The notes: generated by a model not told the origin, from the sequence alone. DNA of 64,000 nt from Hyalangium versicolor (GCF_020103695.1 NZ_JAHXBF010000006.1:124001-188000); one strand, 5' to 3'; positions 8,918 to 21,867 are shown, counted from the first letter of the stretch. Translations and numbers: made by a program.

Positions 8918-9922
8918 TCACGGCGCGGGCACGAGCGTCCCCGGCGCGGCGCGGAGGATGAACTGCAGCAGCGGTCCATCGATCTTCCTCACGCCGCGGT
9001 ACTCCGGAATCGAGGCCCGGGGGAAGAGCACGTTGCTGGCCTGGAACGCCGTCAGCGCATCCTCGAGGTTGTCGTTCCAACGCCCATCCATGGAGCCATG
9101 GTAGTAGTCCAGGTCGCGCAGCTCGTGTTTCAGGCTCCGGATGGTGGAGTCATCGAGCGTCACCTGATCCGCGGGATCCGCCGGGGCCACCTGCCCCAGG
9201 TACCGGTAGAGCTCCTCCTCCAGCGCCGCCAGAGCGTTCGCCTTTCCCGACACCGAGGCATCCGCGAGCAGCGGGGTGACGGCGCTCAGCGGAGAGACGG
9301 CGGACCAGACCCGCAGGGTGGCGGAGCGTTCGCCGCGCGTATCCCGCCCCACGCCGATGCCCGCCTTGAGCGCCGCCATCAGCCGCATCGCGAGGCTTCC
9401 GGAGGCCCGCGTGAAGCCTTCCGCCATGGCCTGGCAGATGGCCGCATTCGTCTGCCCCGCGGCCTGCACGGCGTAGGTGGCACCCGCCACCGCGCACCGC
9501 TGCGTCCAGCTCGCATCGCCCGTGAACTGCCCCACGCGCACCGTGCCGTGGGAGTCCAGCGACACCACACCCACCTGGCGCATGGCCGCGCCCGGATCCG
9601 CGGCGAGCACCGCGGTGAGCGCCGCTTGCGGCGTCTCGCCCGACTCCACGCGGTCCATGATGGCCTGCGCCTCGTCCGTGGAGGGCAGCATCTGGGACGC
9701 CACCGCCACGCGCGGCCGCCCATGGGGCACCGTCGACGACGTGACGGGGAAGGAGATCACCGCCACGCCGCACGATTGGGTGGCCGCATCACACGCGACG
9801 ATGGAGCGCGTGCCGAGCACGTTCAGGTTGAGGGTCGGAGTGCCCATACCCCCTTCCGCGGAGGCCGAAGCCGCCACCAGGAGCATGGACAGGAGAAGAA
9901 TCGATCGAGAGATGTGCTTCAT
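8918..9922 (-). CDS. Exported DUF1028 protein with C-terminal peptidoglycan-binding-like domain
   Basis: A 334-aa secreted protein with a typical signal peptide (MKHISRSILLLSMLLVAASASA) when started at ATG 9922. The body is DUF1028, an Ntn-hydrolase-like family: the mature N-terminus reads GTPTLNLNVLGTRSIVACDAATQSCGVAVIS and is followed by SQMLPSTDEAQAIMDRV. The last 75 residues (DDSTIRSLKHELRDLDYYHGSMDGRWNDNLEDALTAFQ) resemble the peptidoglycan-binding tail often joined to DUF1028. Enzyme activity has not been read from any motif here. Its 5' flank is an unusually AT-rich divergent promoter region. Confidence 0.85.
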   Translation of the reverse strand: MKHISRSILLLSMLLVAASASAEGGMGTPTLNLNVLGTRSIVACDAATQSCGVAVISFPVTSSTVPHGRPRVAVASQMLPSTDEAQAIMDRVESGETPQAALTAVLAADPGAAMRQVGVVSLDSHGTVRVGQFTGDASWTQRCAVAGATYAVQAAGQTNAAICQAMAEGFTRASGSLAMRLMAALKAGIGVGRDTRGERSATLRVWSAVSPLSAVTPLLADASVSGKANALAALEEELYRYLGQVAPADPADQVTLDDSTIRSLKHELRDLDYYHGSMDGRWNDNLEDALTAFQASNVLFPRASIPEYRGVRKIDGPLLQFILRAAPGTLVPAP

Positions 9923-10324
9923 GGTGTGGGCCTCGGAAACGGCGCTTCCAACGGGCAAGCGAGTCCTGAGAGCGTTTTCATCCTCTCACTTCCTTGAAGA
10001 ACAGCTCTCCACGGGAGAGTGAGGATGTCTGATTATATATCACTCTCAGACAATACATTTATTTCCGATATTCACCGGTTTTGCAATGGCGCTCTCGGGC
10101 AATCCAACGTTGCATGGTGAAGCGATGAGACGTGGGTGATCAGACACTCAGGGAGGGGGTCTCACGCGACGCCAGTCATTCTCAACCCGCGAGGGTAATA
10201 ATTCGCTGACAACAACCCACCTTTGAGGTATCAATGCGCCTCACATGTCGGGGGGGCTGGCTTCATGCGCGGACAGTCTCGGTTGGCGCCCCCCTGTCAG
10301 GTAATCCAACGTCTGGAGTTGCCG
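9923..10324. other. AT-rich divergent intergenic region
   Basis: 402 bp between the DUF1028 gene (minus) and the peptidoglycan-binding protein (plus). It is visibly richer in A/T than anything around it, particularly 10026-10080, and holds a short CTCTCC/GGAGAG hairpin at 10005-10019 and a 7-bp spaced palindrome at 10026-10052. No convincing ORF. It probably carries both promoters, though no clear -10/-35 pair was assigned. Confidence 0.5.
10026..10052. promoter_or_regulatory. Operator-like inverted repeat
   Basis: TGTCTGA and TCAGACA are perfect inverted arms with 13 bp between them, so the arm centres are 20 bp apart, close to two helical turns. It lies in AT-rich DNA about 100 bp upstream of the DUF1028 start. 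The regulator is unknown. Confidence 0.4.
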
Positions 10325-10885
10325 ATGCCCTCCGCGCCATCTGTCTCGGAATCGTCCTGCGCAGCCGAGTTACCTGCCGCTCTCAAGCACGGCGCCTGTG
10401 GCCTGGAAGTCGAGTACCTGCAGCGTCAGTTGGAGGAAGCAGGCTTCTCACCGGGCGCGGTGGATGGCGTGTTTGGTGCGAAGACGAAGGCGGCGGTGAT
10501 GGCGTTCCAGCGGGCGCGCGGCCTGGAGGTGGATGGGGTTGCCAGTCCACGGACGTGGGCGGCGCTGGACACGCGCCGGGGCTCGGGGCTGCGGCCCATC
10601 CTGAAGCGCGGGGGGGGTGAGCCGGCGGTGGTGGTGCTGCAGAAGGTGCTGGCCACGCACGGCTTCGATCCGGGCTCCAAGGACGGCGAGTTCGGCCCGA
10701 AGACGGAGCGCGCCGTGCTGGCCTTCCAGCGCGCCAAGGGCTTGGAGGCGGACGGTGTCGTGGGCCCCAAGACGTGGAACGCACTGGGGATGACGGCGCC
10801 TCGCTCCTTCCCCGCCGTGACAGGTCCGATGAAGGGGATTCCCCCAGCGGCCCTGGCCGTGGGTGCCAGGCCCTACCCCGTGTAA
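10325..10885 (+). CDS. Protein with two peptidoglycan-binding (PG_binding_1) repeats
   Basis: A 186-aa protein made of two tandem PG_binding_1 domains: repeat one around residues 20-78 (LEVEYLQRQLEEAGFSPGAV, FGAKTKAAVMAFQRARGLEV, ASPRTWAALD) and repeat two around 85-148 (VVVLQKVLATHGFDPGSKDG, FGPKTERAVLAFQRAKGLEA, VGPKTWNALG). No catalytic domain and no signal peptide are seen with the ATG at 10325; the frame extends to an ATG at 10223, which also lacks a signal. The repeats normally bind cell-wall peptide. Export route and role are open. Possibly a wall-targeting module or partner of a separate hydrolase. Confidence 0.8.
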   Translation: MPSAPSVSESSCAAELPAALKHGACGLEVEYLQRQLEEAGFSPGAVDGVFGAKTKAAVMAFQRARGLEVDGVASPRTWAALDTRRGSGLRPILKRGGGEPAVVVLQKVLATHGFDPGSKDGEFGPKTERAVLAFQRAKGLEADGVVGPKTWNALGMTAPRSFPAVTGPMKGIPPAALAVGARPYPV

Positions 10886-10899
10886 AGCAGTACCTGGAC

Positions 10900-10943
10900 G
10901 TTCCATGCAGGCTCCATGGATGCTCCATGGATGCTCCACGGAC
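10900..10943. repeat. Four tandem 11-bp direct repeats upstream of the aminotransferase
   Basis: Units of GCTCCATGGAT at 10911-10921 and 10922-10932 are identical; 10933-10943 (GCTCCACGGAC) and 10900-10910 (GTTCCATGCAG) are degenerate copies. The array ends 67 bp before the aminotransferase start. An 11-bp period puts each unit on nearly the same DNA face, as in OmpR/PhoB-type binding arrays. Regulatory role is inference. Confidence 0.6.
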
Positions 10944-11010
10944 GCCGCGCGGCGTGTATGGTCGCGCGTCCTTGGCGGCATGCGCCCCCGGCGCCCATTG
11001 GAGCGTTCTC

Positions 11011-12306
11011 ATGGCCCTTGATCTCACCACCCTCCTCCCCAAGCGGGATGACACCTTTGTCGGCACGATGGCGCGAGGCCTCGTGGGCAGCGAAATCCTG
11101 CGGATCGCCGCGGAGATCCGCGAGCTGACGGCGCAAGGCCGCAAGGTGTGCAACCTCACCGTGGGTGATTTCAGCCCCCGGGAGTTCCCCATCCCCACCC
11201 AGTTGAACCAGGGCATCGCGAGTGCGCTGCAGGCGGGGGAGACGAACTATCCGCCCTCGGACGGCGTGTTGGATCTGCGCCAGAGCGTGCAGCGCTTCTA
11301 CGAGCGGGCGCTGGGGCTGAAGTACCCGCTGGAGGGCATTGTCATCGCGGGAGGCGCGCGGCCCATCATCTATGGCACCTACCGCACGGTGCTGAACGAG
11401 GGCGACACGGTCATCTACCCGGTGCCCTCGTGGAACAACAACCACTACACGCACATGATGGGGGCGAAGGACACGGTGGTTGTCACGGCCCCCGAGCACG
11501 GCTTCATGCCGACAGTGGAGCAACTTGCTCCGCACCTGTCGAGCGCCCGGTTGCTATGCCTGTGCAGTCCGCTCAACCCCACGGGGACGATGATCAGCCC
11601 CGAGGTGCTCAAGGCCATCTGCGAGCGCATCGTCGCGGAGAACCGCGGGCGCAAGGAGCGGGGGCAGCCGCCGCTGATCCTCATGTACGATCAGATCTAC
11701 TGGACGCTGAGCTTCGGCGGGACGAAGCACGTGACGCCTGTGGAGTTGGTGCCGGAGATGGCGCACTACACGGTGTTCGTGGACGGCATCTCCAAGTCGT
11801 TCGCAGCCACGGGCGTGCGAGTGGGGTGGGGCGTGGGCCCGCCGGCGCTCATCTCCCGGATGCGGGACGTGATTGGTCACGTGGGGGCGTGGGCGCCCAA
11901 GGCGGAGCAGGTGGCGGTGGCGCGCGCGCTGGATGACGTGCAGGGCACGGCGTCCTTCATGGAGACGATGAGGCGCCGGGTGGACGAGCGGTTGCTGGCG
12001 CTGCACCAGGGCTTCACGAAGATGCGCGAGGCCGGGCTGCCGGTGCGAGCCATCTCTCCCCAGGGTGCCATCTACCTTTCGGTCCAGTTCGACCTGGTGG
12101 GCAAGGCGGGGCTGAAGACAAACGATGCGATTCGCAAGCTGCTGCTGGAGAAGGCGAGCTTCGCGGTGGTGCCCTTCCAGGCGTTCGGGCTGATGGAGGA
12201 CACGGGGTGGTTCCGGCTCTCGGTGGGCGCCGTCTCCATGCAGGAAATCGAAGAGGCGCTGCCCCGGGTGGAAGCGGCCCTGCGTGCCGTGCTGGGTGGG
12301 TCCTGA
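11011..12306 (+). CDS. PLP-dependent class I/II aminotransferase
   Basis: A 431-aa fold-type I aminotransferase. The PLP lysine is Lys262 in VDGISKSFAATGVRVGWGVG, preceded by the Asp/Tyr pocket (LILMYDQIYWTLSF) and the LCSPLNPTGTMIS element; the N-terminal part has NLTVGDFSPREFPIPTQ. It belongs to the aspartate/tyrosine aminotransferase superfamily, but the substrate cannot be assigned. The ATG at 11011 has GGAG nine bases ahead; the longer frame from 10774 reads through the previous gene. It ends 98 bp before the next gene. Confidence 0.88.
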   Translation: MALDLTTLLPKRDDTFVGTMARGLVGSEILRIAAEIRELTAQGRKVCNLTVGDFSPREFPIPTQLNQGIASALQAGETNYPPSDGVLDLRQSVQRFYERALGLKYPLEGIVIAGGARPIIYGTYRTVLNEGDTVIYPVPSWNNNHYTHMMGAKDTVVVTAPEHGFMPTVEQLAPHLSSARLLCLCSPLNPTGTMISPEVLKAICERIVAENRGRKERGQPPLILMYDQIYWTLSFGGTKHVTPVELVPEMAHYTVFVDGISKSFAATGVRVGWGVGPPALISRMRDVIGHVGAWAPKAEQVAVARALDDVQGTASFMETMRRRVDERLLALHQGFTKMREAGLPVRAISPQGAIYLSVQFDLVGKAGLKTNDAIRKLLLEKASFAVVPFQAFGLMEDTGWFRLSVGAVSMQEIEEALPRVEAALRAVLGGS

Positions 12307-12403
12307 GAGCCCTCGCTCGCGCGGCAGGCGGGCAACGGGAATAGCTTCCGAGGGTAGGGGTTGGGGCGGCGGTAAGCTGCCCCGAGGATTGCGACCTTCA
12401 TCC

Positions 12404-13693
12404 ATGCTCAAGCGATTCGTCGACGTGCGGGAGGAGGAGCTGAAGGCGGTCCTCTGGTCCTTCCTCTACTTCTTCACGTTGATGTGTGGGTACTTCATCC
12501 TCAAGCCGGTGCGTGACGAGATGGGCACGGCCGGCGGGGTGAAGGATCTCAAGAAGCTGTGGACGGCCACCTTCGTGGTGATGATGGTGGCGGTGCCGCT
12601 CTACTCGGCGCTGGTGGCGCGCTGGCCTCGCAAGCGCGTCATCCCGTTCGTCTATCGCTTCTTCCTGCTCAACCTGTTGGGCTTCTTCGTGGTGCTGAAG
12701 CTGGGGTTGGCCAGTGGGATGGTGGCGCGGGCCTTCTACGTGTGGCTCAGCGTCTACAACCTCTTCGTCGTCTCCGTGTTCTGGAGCTTCATGGCGGACC
12801 TGTTCGTCAGCGAGCAGGGCCGGCGCCTCTTCGGCTTCATCTCCGCGGGCGGGACGGCGGGCATCCTCGTGGGGCTGTTGTTGGTGCGGGAGCTCGCCCA
12901 CCCGCTGGGCCCCGTCAACCTCATCCTCATCACCGCGGCGCTGCTCGAGGTGAGCGCGCAGTGCGTCCAGCGGCTGTCGTACTGGGCCCGTGACGTCCAG
13001 TCGCCGCCCTCGGTCGGAGCTCCGGTGGGAGGCGGCGTGCTGTCCGGCCTCAAGCTGCTGGCCACCTCGCCCTTCCTGCTGGCGCTGGGGCTGCAGACGG
13101 TGTTCTACGCCGTCACCTCCTCGTTCCTGTACATCCTCCAGGCGAAGCTGGTGGACACGGTGGCCAGTGGCGCGGCGGCGCGCACCACGGCGTTCGCCAA
13201 CATCGAGCTGTGGGTGCAGGTCCTCACCCTGTTGATCCAGGCCTTCGTCACCGGGCGGGTCATCTCCCGGTTGGGACTGGCGGCGGCCATGGCCGTGGCT
13301 CCGGTGCTCACGGGCCTGGGCTTTGTGAGCCTGGCGCTGGTGCCCGCCATTGCGCTCTTCGTCGCCGTGCGCTCGCTGCGCGGCGCCGCGCACTACGCGC
13401 TGGAGCGCCCCTCGCGGGAGGTCCTCTTCACCACGGTGACTCGCGAGGAGAAGTACAAGGCCAAGAGTTTCATCGATACGGTGGTGTACCGAGGAGCGGA
13501 CGTGGTGGGGGGCTGGATGGAAGGTGGAGTCTCCGCGCTGGGGCTCGGGGCCTCGGGGGTGCTGTTGGCGGCCGTGCCCATGGCCGGGCTGTGGCTGACC
13601 ATCTCCATGTATCTGTCCCGGCACTCGCGGGTGAGAGGTGGCGCGCCAGTGGCCCCGCTGGCCTCCGTGTCGGGAGACGCTCCGGCGCGTTGA
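12404..13693 (+). CDS. ATP/ADP translocase-like (Npt1/Npt2, Tlc family) membrane carrier
   Basis: A 429-aa polytopic membrane protein with about 11-12 hydrophobic helices. The start resembles nucleotide transporters of the Tlc family: FFTLMCGYFILKPVRDEMGT, then VKDLKKLWTATFVVMMVAVPLYSALVARWPRKRVIPF, and later FWSFMADLFVSEQGRRLFGF. In parasites this family exchanges ATP for ADP with a host; in free-living bacteria the substrate is unclear and the protein may equally be an MFS-like carrier of another solute. Start ATG 12404 follows a CCGAGGATTG stretch. The following epimerase gene starts 35 bp downstream, so co-transcription is likely. Confidence 0.7.
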   Translation: MLKRFVDVREEELKAVLWSFLYFFTLMCGYFILKPVRDEMGTAGGVKDLKKLWTATFVVMMVAVPLYSALVARWPRKRVIPFVYRFFLLNLLGFFVVLKLGLASGMVARAFYVWLSVYNLFVVSVFWSFMADLFVSEQGRRLFGFISAGGTAGILVGLLLVRELAHPLGPVNLILITAALLEVSAQCVQRLSYWARDVQSPPSVGAPVGGGVLSGLKLLATSPFLLALGLQTVFYAVTSSFLYILQAKLVDTVASGAAARTTAFANIELWVQVLTLLIQAFVTGRVISRLGLAAAMAVAPVLTGLGFVSLALVPAIALFVAVRSLRGAAHYALERPSREVLFTTVTREEKYKAKSFIDTVVYRGADVVGGWMEGGVSALGLGASGVLLAAVPMAGLWLTISMYLSRHSRVRGGAPVAPLASVSGDAPAR

Positions 13694-13728
13694 GGGTTTC
13701 GAATCATCTGAGGAGGGGGAACACAGCC

Positions 13729-14847
13729 ATGACGCTGTCTCGCAGAGGTCTCATCCAGGGAGCGGCCGCGGCCGGCTCGTTCTGGGCGGTCGGGTGCGCA
13801 TCCACGAAGGAGGGGGGCTCGTCCACTCAGGGGGCTCCCGTTTCGAAGAAGAAGATCCTCATCCTGGGTGGCACGGGTTTCCTCGGGCCGGCGCTGGTGG
13901 AGGCGGCGCTTCCCCGCGGCCATGCCCTCACCCTCTTCAACCGCGGCAAGACACGGCCCGAATTGTTCCCCACGGTAGAGAAGCTCCATGGGGACCGCGA
14001 CGGCCACCTCGAGGCCCTGGCAGGCCGCAAGTGGGACGCCGTCATCGACACGTCGGGTTATGTGCCTCGGGTGGTGAAGGCCAGCGCCGAGCTGCTCGCG
14101 CCCAACGTGGGGCAGTACGTCTTCATCTCCACCATCTCCGTCTACAAGGACATGGACCGCTACGGCATCGACGAGAACTCCGCCGTGGCCACCGTGGAGG
14201 ATGAGAAGACGGAGGATGTCTCCCAGCACTACGGCGCCCTCAAGGCCCTGAGCGAGAAGGCCGCCGAGGCCTCCATGCCTGGCCGTACCACCGTCGTCCG
14301 CCCGGGCCTCATCGTCGGCGAGGGAGACCCCACGGACCGCTTCACCTACTGGCCGGTGCGAGTGGCTCGCGGCGGCGAGGTGCTCGCTCCCGGCGATGGC
14401 GCTGACCCGGTGCAGTTCATCGATGTGAGGGACCTGGCCGCCTTCATCCTTGGCCTGGTGGAGCAGCGCGTGGTGGGTACCTTCAACGCGGCAGGCCCCG
14501 CAAGCACCCTCTCCATGCGGGGGCTGCTCGAGGCGTGCAAGACGGCCAGTGGCAGCGATGCCTCCTTCACCTGGGTGGAGGCGGACTGGCTGGTGGAGCA
14601 GCAGAAGGTGATGCCGTGGCGGGACATGCCGGTGTGGGTCCCCCGAGAGGGCGAGGACAAGGGCATGGGCCGGGTGAGCAACGCTCGGGCCCTGGCTCGG
14701 GGGCTCACGTGCCGCCCCACCGTGGACACCGCGCGGGACACCCTGGCCTGGTTCAAGTCCCAACCGCCCGAGCGCCAGGCGAAGCTGCGCTCAGGGGTGA
14801 CTCCCGAACGGGAGCGCGAGGTGCTCGCCGCGTGGCACCAGCGCTGA
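13729..14847 (+). CDS. Tat-signal NAD-dependent epimerase/dehydratase-family protein
   Basis: A 372-aa short-chain Rossmann protein: KKILILGGTGFLGPALVEAA is the nucleotide-binding motif, VFISTISVYKD and the later YGALKALSEKAA supply the Ser and YxxxK of the extended SDR active site. It is preceded by an unusual leader, MTLSRRGLIQGAAAAGSFWA, with a twin-arginine motif (SRRGLI) and a lipobox-like AVGC. Twin-arginine export would suit a cofactor-loaded protein. A perfect AGGAGGGGGA ribosome site fixes the start. Its stop codon directly abuts the stop of the convergent response-regulator gene. Sugar-nucleotide or isoflavone-type substrates are both possible. Confidence 0.85.
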   Translation: MTLSRRGLIQGAAAAGSFWAVGCASTKEGGSSTQGAPVSKKKILILGGTGFLGPALVEAALPRGHALTLFNRGKTRPELFPTVEKLHGDRDGHLEALAGRKWDAVIDTSGYVPRVVKASAELLAPNVGQYVFISTISVYKDMDRYGIDENSAVATVEDEKTEDVSQHYGALKALSEKAAEASMPGRTTVVRPGLIVGEGDPTDRFTYWPVRVARGGEVLAPGDGADPVQFIDVRDLAAFILGLVEQRVVGTFNAAGPASTLSMRGLLEACKTASGSDASFTWVEADWLVEQQKVMPWRDMPVWVPREGEDKGMGRVSNARALARGLTCRPTVDTARDTLAWFKSQPPERQAKLRSGVTPEREREVLAAWHQR

Positions 14848-16296
14848 TCAGAAGTCCCGCAGGAGGAGCTCCTCCGCGTACTCGGCCGTCACATCCCGGT
14901 ACACGGAGACCTGGCCGAAGTTGCCATCGGCGAAGGCTACTGGCCGCGATGTCCAACGCACCATGCGCCCCGGAGGCTGCCGGAGTTCGAAGTCCTCACG
15001 CCCCACGTACGGGCCCTCCGGGAGGATGAGCATGCGCCGCAGGAAGTCCGGGGGATCCGCGAACCGCTCCGAGAAGCCGCGAAGGAACTCCTCGCGGTTC
15101 ATGCCGATCAGCTCGGACACGGTCCGATCCGCGATGGCGGCCATGTACTCATTGGCGAAGAGAATGGTGCGCTTGTGGTCGAGCAGGAGCACCGCATCGT
15201 CCAGCCCGTTCAGTGTGGCGGCCAGGACGTCCGCACGCAGGCGATCCGCCGCATGTGCGCCGCGCGAGGCATTCAGCGCGTCCTGACTCTTGCTGAGCTG
15301 GGAGCGCAGCTCGAGATCTCCCGCCACCCGGCGCGCCAGCGCCACCAGCGCGTCCACCTGTTCGGAGGAAATGGACAAGGGTTTGTGATCGAGGATGCAC
15401 AGCGTGCCCAGCACCGTGCCCTCCCGGGTGATGAGGGGCGCGCCCGCGTAGGAGCGGAACAGGCCCTCGCGCACCAGCCGGTTGGTGGAGAACACCGGGT
15501 GGGTCGCCGCGTCGGGGACGATCAGCGGCTCGGGTTGGTCCGCCTCCACCACGTGCGCGCAGAGCGCGACATCGCGCTCCGTGCCTCGATCCTGCAGCAC
15601 CTTGCCGCCGATCCCCACGTGGGCCTTGAACCACTGCCGATCCTCCAGGACGAGCGAGAGCAGCGCGATGGGCACGTTGAAGGCACGCGCCGTTTCCTGC
15701 ACCAGGCTCTGCAACTGCTCGTCCGGAGGCGCATCGTCGACGAGCCGCAGGCTGGCGATCTTCGCCAGGCGCGCCTGCTCCCGGGTGAGCAGCGAGGGAT
15801 TCGTGGAGGAGGCGCTTGCCCGGGGCGGCGCTCGGAGGATGGGAGGATCCAACGCGGGGAGTGCGGGCAGGGCGGGCAGTGGGCTCGGGGGCGCCGAGGC
15901 GGAGGAAGCCGGGGGCTCGGGCAGCTTGCGGCCAAGGACGCGATGGAGCGCCCGCCGAATGGACTCGATGGGCGCCGCCTTGGCGAGGACTTCGTTGATG
16001 CCGAACTCCTCTTTCCGCTCGAGGGCCGCGGTCCGCATCTTCACGAACGAGGAGAGGACGATGACCCGGACGTCGGGCGCATGCTTGCGGAGCTCGCGGA
16101 TCAGCTGAAAGCCGTCCACGCCCGCGAGGGACAACTCCGTGAGCACCAGAGCGGGCGCCTCGTCCCGAAGCTTGAAGGCTGCCCTGGCAGCCACCCCATC
16201 CTGGGCGGCCACGGGCTCGAGGCCGGCTTCGGCCAACAGCGCGCGGTACTTCGAGGAACAAGCGGTATTCGGCTCGACGATCAGTCCCCAGGCCAT
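14848..16296 (-). CDS. REC-GAF-PAS signalling protein with degenerate receiver
   Basis: A 482-aa soluble protein: receiver-like domain at 1-120, Pro/Ala linker at 125-165, GAF domain at about 180-335 (LQSLVQETARAFNVPIALLS ... LCILDHKPLSI) and a PAS domain at about 360-470 (LDDAVLLLDHKRTILFANEY). There is no kinase, cyclase or DNA-binding output. The receiver lacks the normal chemistry: Glu8-Pro9-Asn10 replaces the acidic pair and Glu54 sits where the phospho-accepting Asp should be, although Ser82 and Lys106 are kept. It therefore probably cannot be phosphorylated and may mimic the active state. A terminator separates it from the upstream gene, so it has its own promoter. Confidence 0.85.
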   Translation of the reverse strand: MAWGLIVEPNTACSSKYRALLAEAGLEPVAAQDGVAARAAFKLRDEAPALVLTELSLAGVDGFQLIRELRKHAPDVRVIVLSSFVKMRTAALERKEEFGINEVLAKAAPIESIRRALHRVLGRKLPEPPASSASAPPSPLPALPALPALDPPILRAPPRASASSTNPSLLTREQARLAKIASLRLVDDAPPDEQLQSLVQETARAFNVPIALLSLVLEDRQWFKAHVGIGGKVLQDRGTERDVALCAHVVEADQPEPLIVPDAATHPVFSTNRLVREGLFRSYAGAPLITREGTVLGTLCILDHKPLSISSEQVDALVALARRVAGDLELRSQLSKSQDALNASRGAHAADRLRADVLAATLNGLDDAVLLLDHKRTILFANEYMAAIADRTVSELIGMNREEFLRGFSERFADPPDFLRRMLILPEGPYVGREDFELRQPPGRMVRWTSRPVAFADGNFGQVSVYRDVTAEYAEELLLRDF

Positions 16297-16344
16297 GGCC
16301 GCTCTACCTACTCACCCTGCCTGCCCGCCGCAACCGGACCCCTC

Positions 16345-16384
16345 AAAAAGCCAAGGGGGATGCCCCTCATCGAGGCATCCCCCC
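16345..16384 (-). terminator. Intrinsic terminator
   Basis: On the minus strand a perfect 10-bp stem (GGGGGATGCC / GGCATCCCCC, 9-nt loop) is followed four bases later by CTTTTT. It lies 178 bp downstream of the small minus-strand gene at 16562-16954 and upstream of the REC-GAF-PAS gene, so it should end transcription of the former. Confidence 0.8.
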
Positions 16385-16561
16385 TGCCGACCTGTGCGCG
16401 GTTCCGCTCCCCCCTCCCGGTGAGCAGTTCCGCATCAGATCTCCCGACCGAAGTGTCCCGCCCGGCATGCGGAACACTATTCCTCCACGCCCTGGGATGG
16501 CGGGGCCCTTGGCTTCCCCGTCATCCTTCCACTTCAGAAAGGGCCACCTGGACGGTGGCGT

Positions 16562-16954
16562 TCAGCGGCGCTCCACCAGGACGGCCAGCGCTCCCCGGTG
16601 CCGGTGGAGGGTGAAGACCCGGCGGACTTGCCGGCGCGCCACGGCCTCGGGAGTGCTCTCCCGGGTGGGCAGCAGCGAGGCAAGCAGAGTCCTCCCCTCC
16701 ACCACCACACGCACCGAGGCTGTCACTCCCACCGCCTCCAGGGCCCGGAGCTGGCTGCGCTTCGCATGAGCGAGCACGGCCAGCGGCGAGGCCAGGCGGA
16801 TCGGAACCGTGACGAGAGGGCGGGCCACCCGCTGCGAGCGGGTCTGTCGCTGGGGAGCCGGGGCACTCGCGCCGGACTCTCCGAGCAGGACCGTCCGGGC
16901 CACCCCCCCTCTTGCTTCCCCCCGCCGCGAACGGTGCTGCGAAAGCGACTGCAT
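16562..16954 (-). CDS. Hypothetical basic protein, 130 aa
   Basis: Not recognised. The product is arginine-rich (MQSLSQHRSRRGEARGG at the start; final stretch VARRQVRRVFTLHRHRGALA) with no signal peptide or membrane helix. The central part (VPIRLASPLAVLAHAKRSQL, GVTASVRVVVEGRTLLASLL) could form alternating strands and helices. Support for a real gene: a GGAGAGAC ribosome site before the ATG at 16954 and a strong minus-strand intrinsic terminator downstream. Longer open frames to 17098 lack a ribosome site. Could bind nucleic acid by charge, but that is only a guess. Confidence 0.55.
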   Translation of the reverse strand: MQSLSQHRSRRGEARGGVARTVLLGESGASAPAPQRQTRSQRVARPLVTVPIRLASPLAVLAHAKRSQLRALEAVGVTASVRVVVEGRTLLASLLPTRESTPEAVARRQVRRVFTLHRHRGALAVLVERR

Positions 16955-17331
16955 GCTGGTCTCTCCGTTGATCGAGCCTTGGTGATTGCGCATTGGAACG
17001 ACTCCCCCCGTGCCCTCGCGCACCCGGAGGTCGCGCAAGCAGCGAGGAGGATGATGGACAAAAGGGCCGCCGGAGTTTTCCTGGCCAGCGCCAAACACTT
17101 GCGTTCGGACGCCACGCTTGTCAGGAACCCGCGGCCCGGGCTGCGCCCCAAGTCTCGGAGTACGGGCGCTTCACCCGAGGTGCGAGGTAGGCTCCCCGGT
17201 GGCACAGGGAGCAGCCTCATCAGGTAGGACCTCAGAGAGGAGCACGATGTCGGTCCAGCACGATAAGGAAGAGGTTCGTCCGGGGGGCCCGATCGCATCG
17301 AGGCGGGGAGGATGAGGTAGGAGGGGAAGGC
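16955..17331. other. Divergent intergenic region ahead of the TopIII-RecQ gene
   Basis: 377 bp between the small basic-protein gene (minus) and the topoisomerase-helicase gene (plus). The only coding-like element is a 22-codon frame at 17247-17315 with its own ribosome site. No palindromic operator or clear promoter was identified. Confidence 0.4.
17247..17315 (+). CDS. Possible 22-aa leader peptide upstream of TopIII-RecQ
   Basis: ATG at 17247 follows AGAGAGGAGCACG, a good ribosome site, and encodes MSVQHDKEEVRPGGPIASRR plus two glycines, ending at 17315, 16 bp before the next ATG. The peptide resembles nothing known. It may be a translated upstream ORF that influences the large gene, or chance. 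Confidence 0.25.
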   Translation: MSVQHDKEEVRPGGPIASRRGG

Positions 17332-21859
<4,528 letters not shown>

Positions 21860-21867
<8 letters not shown>

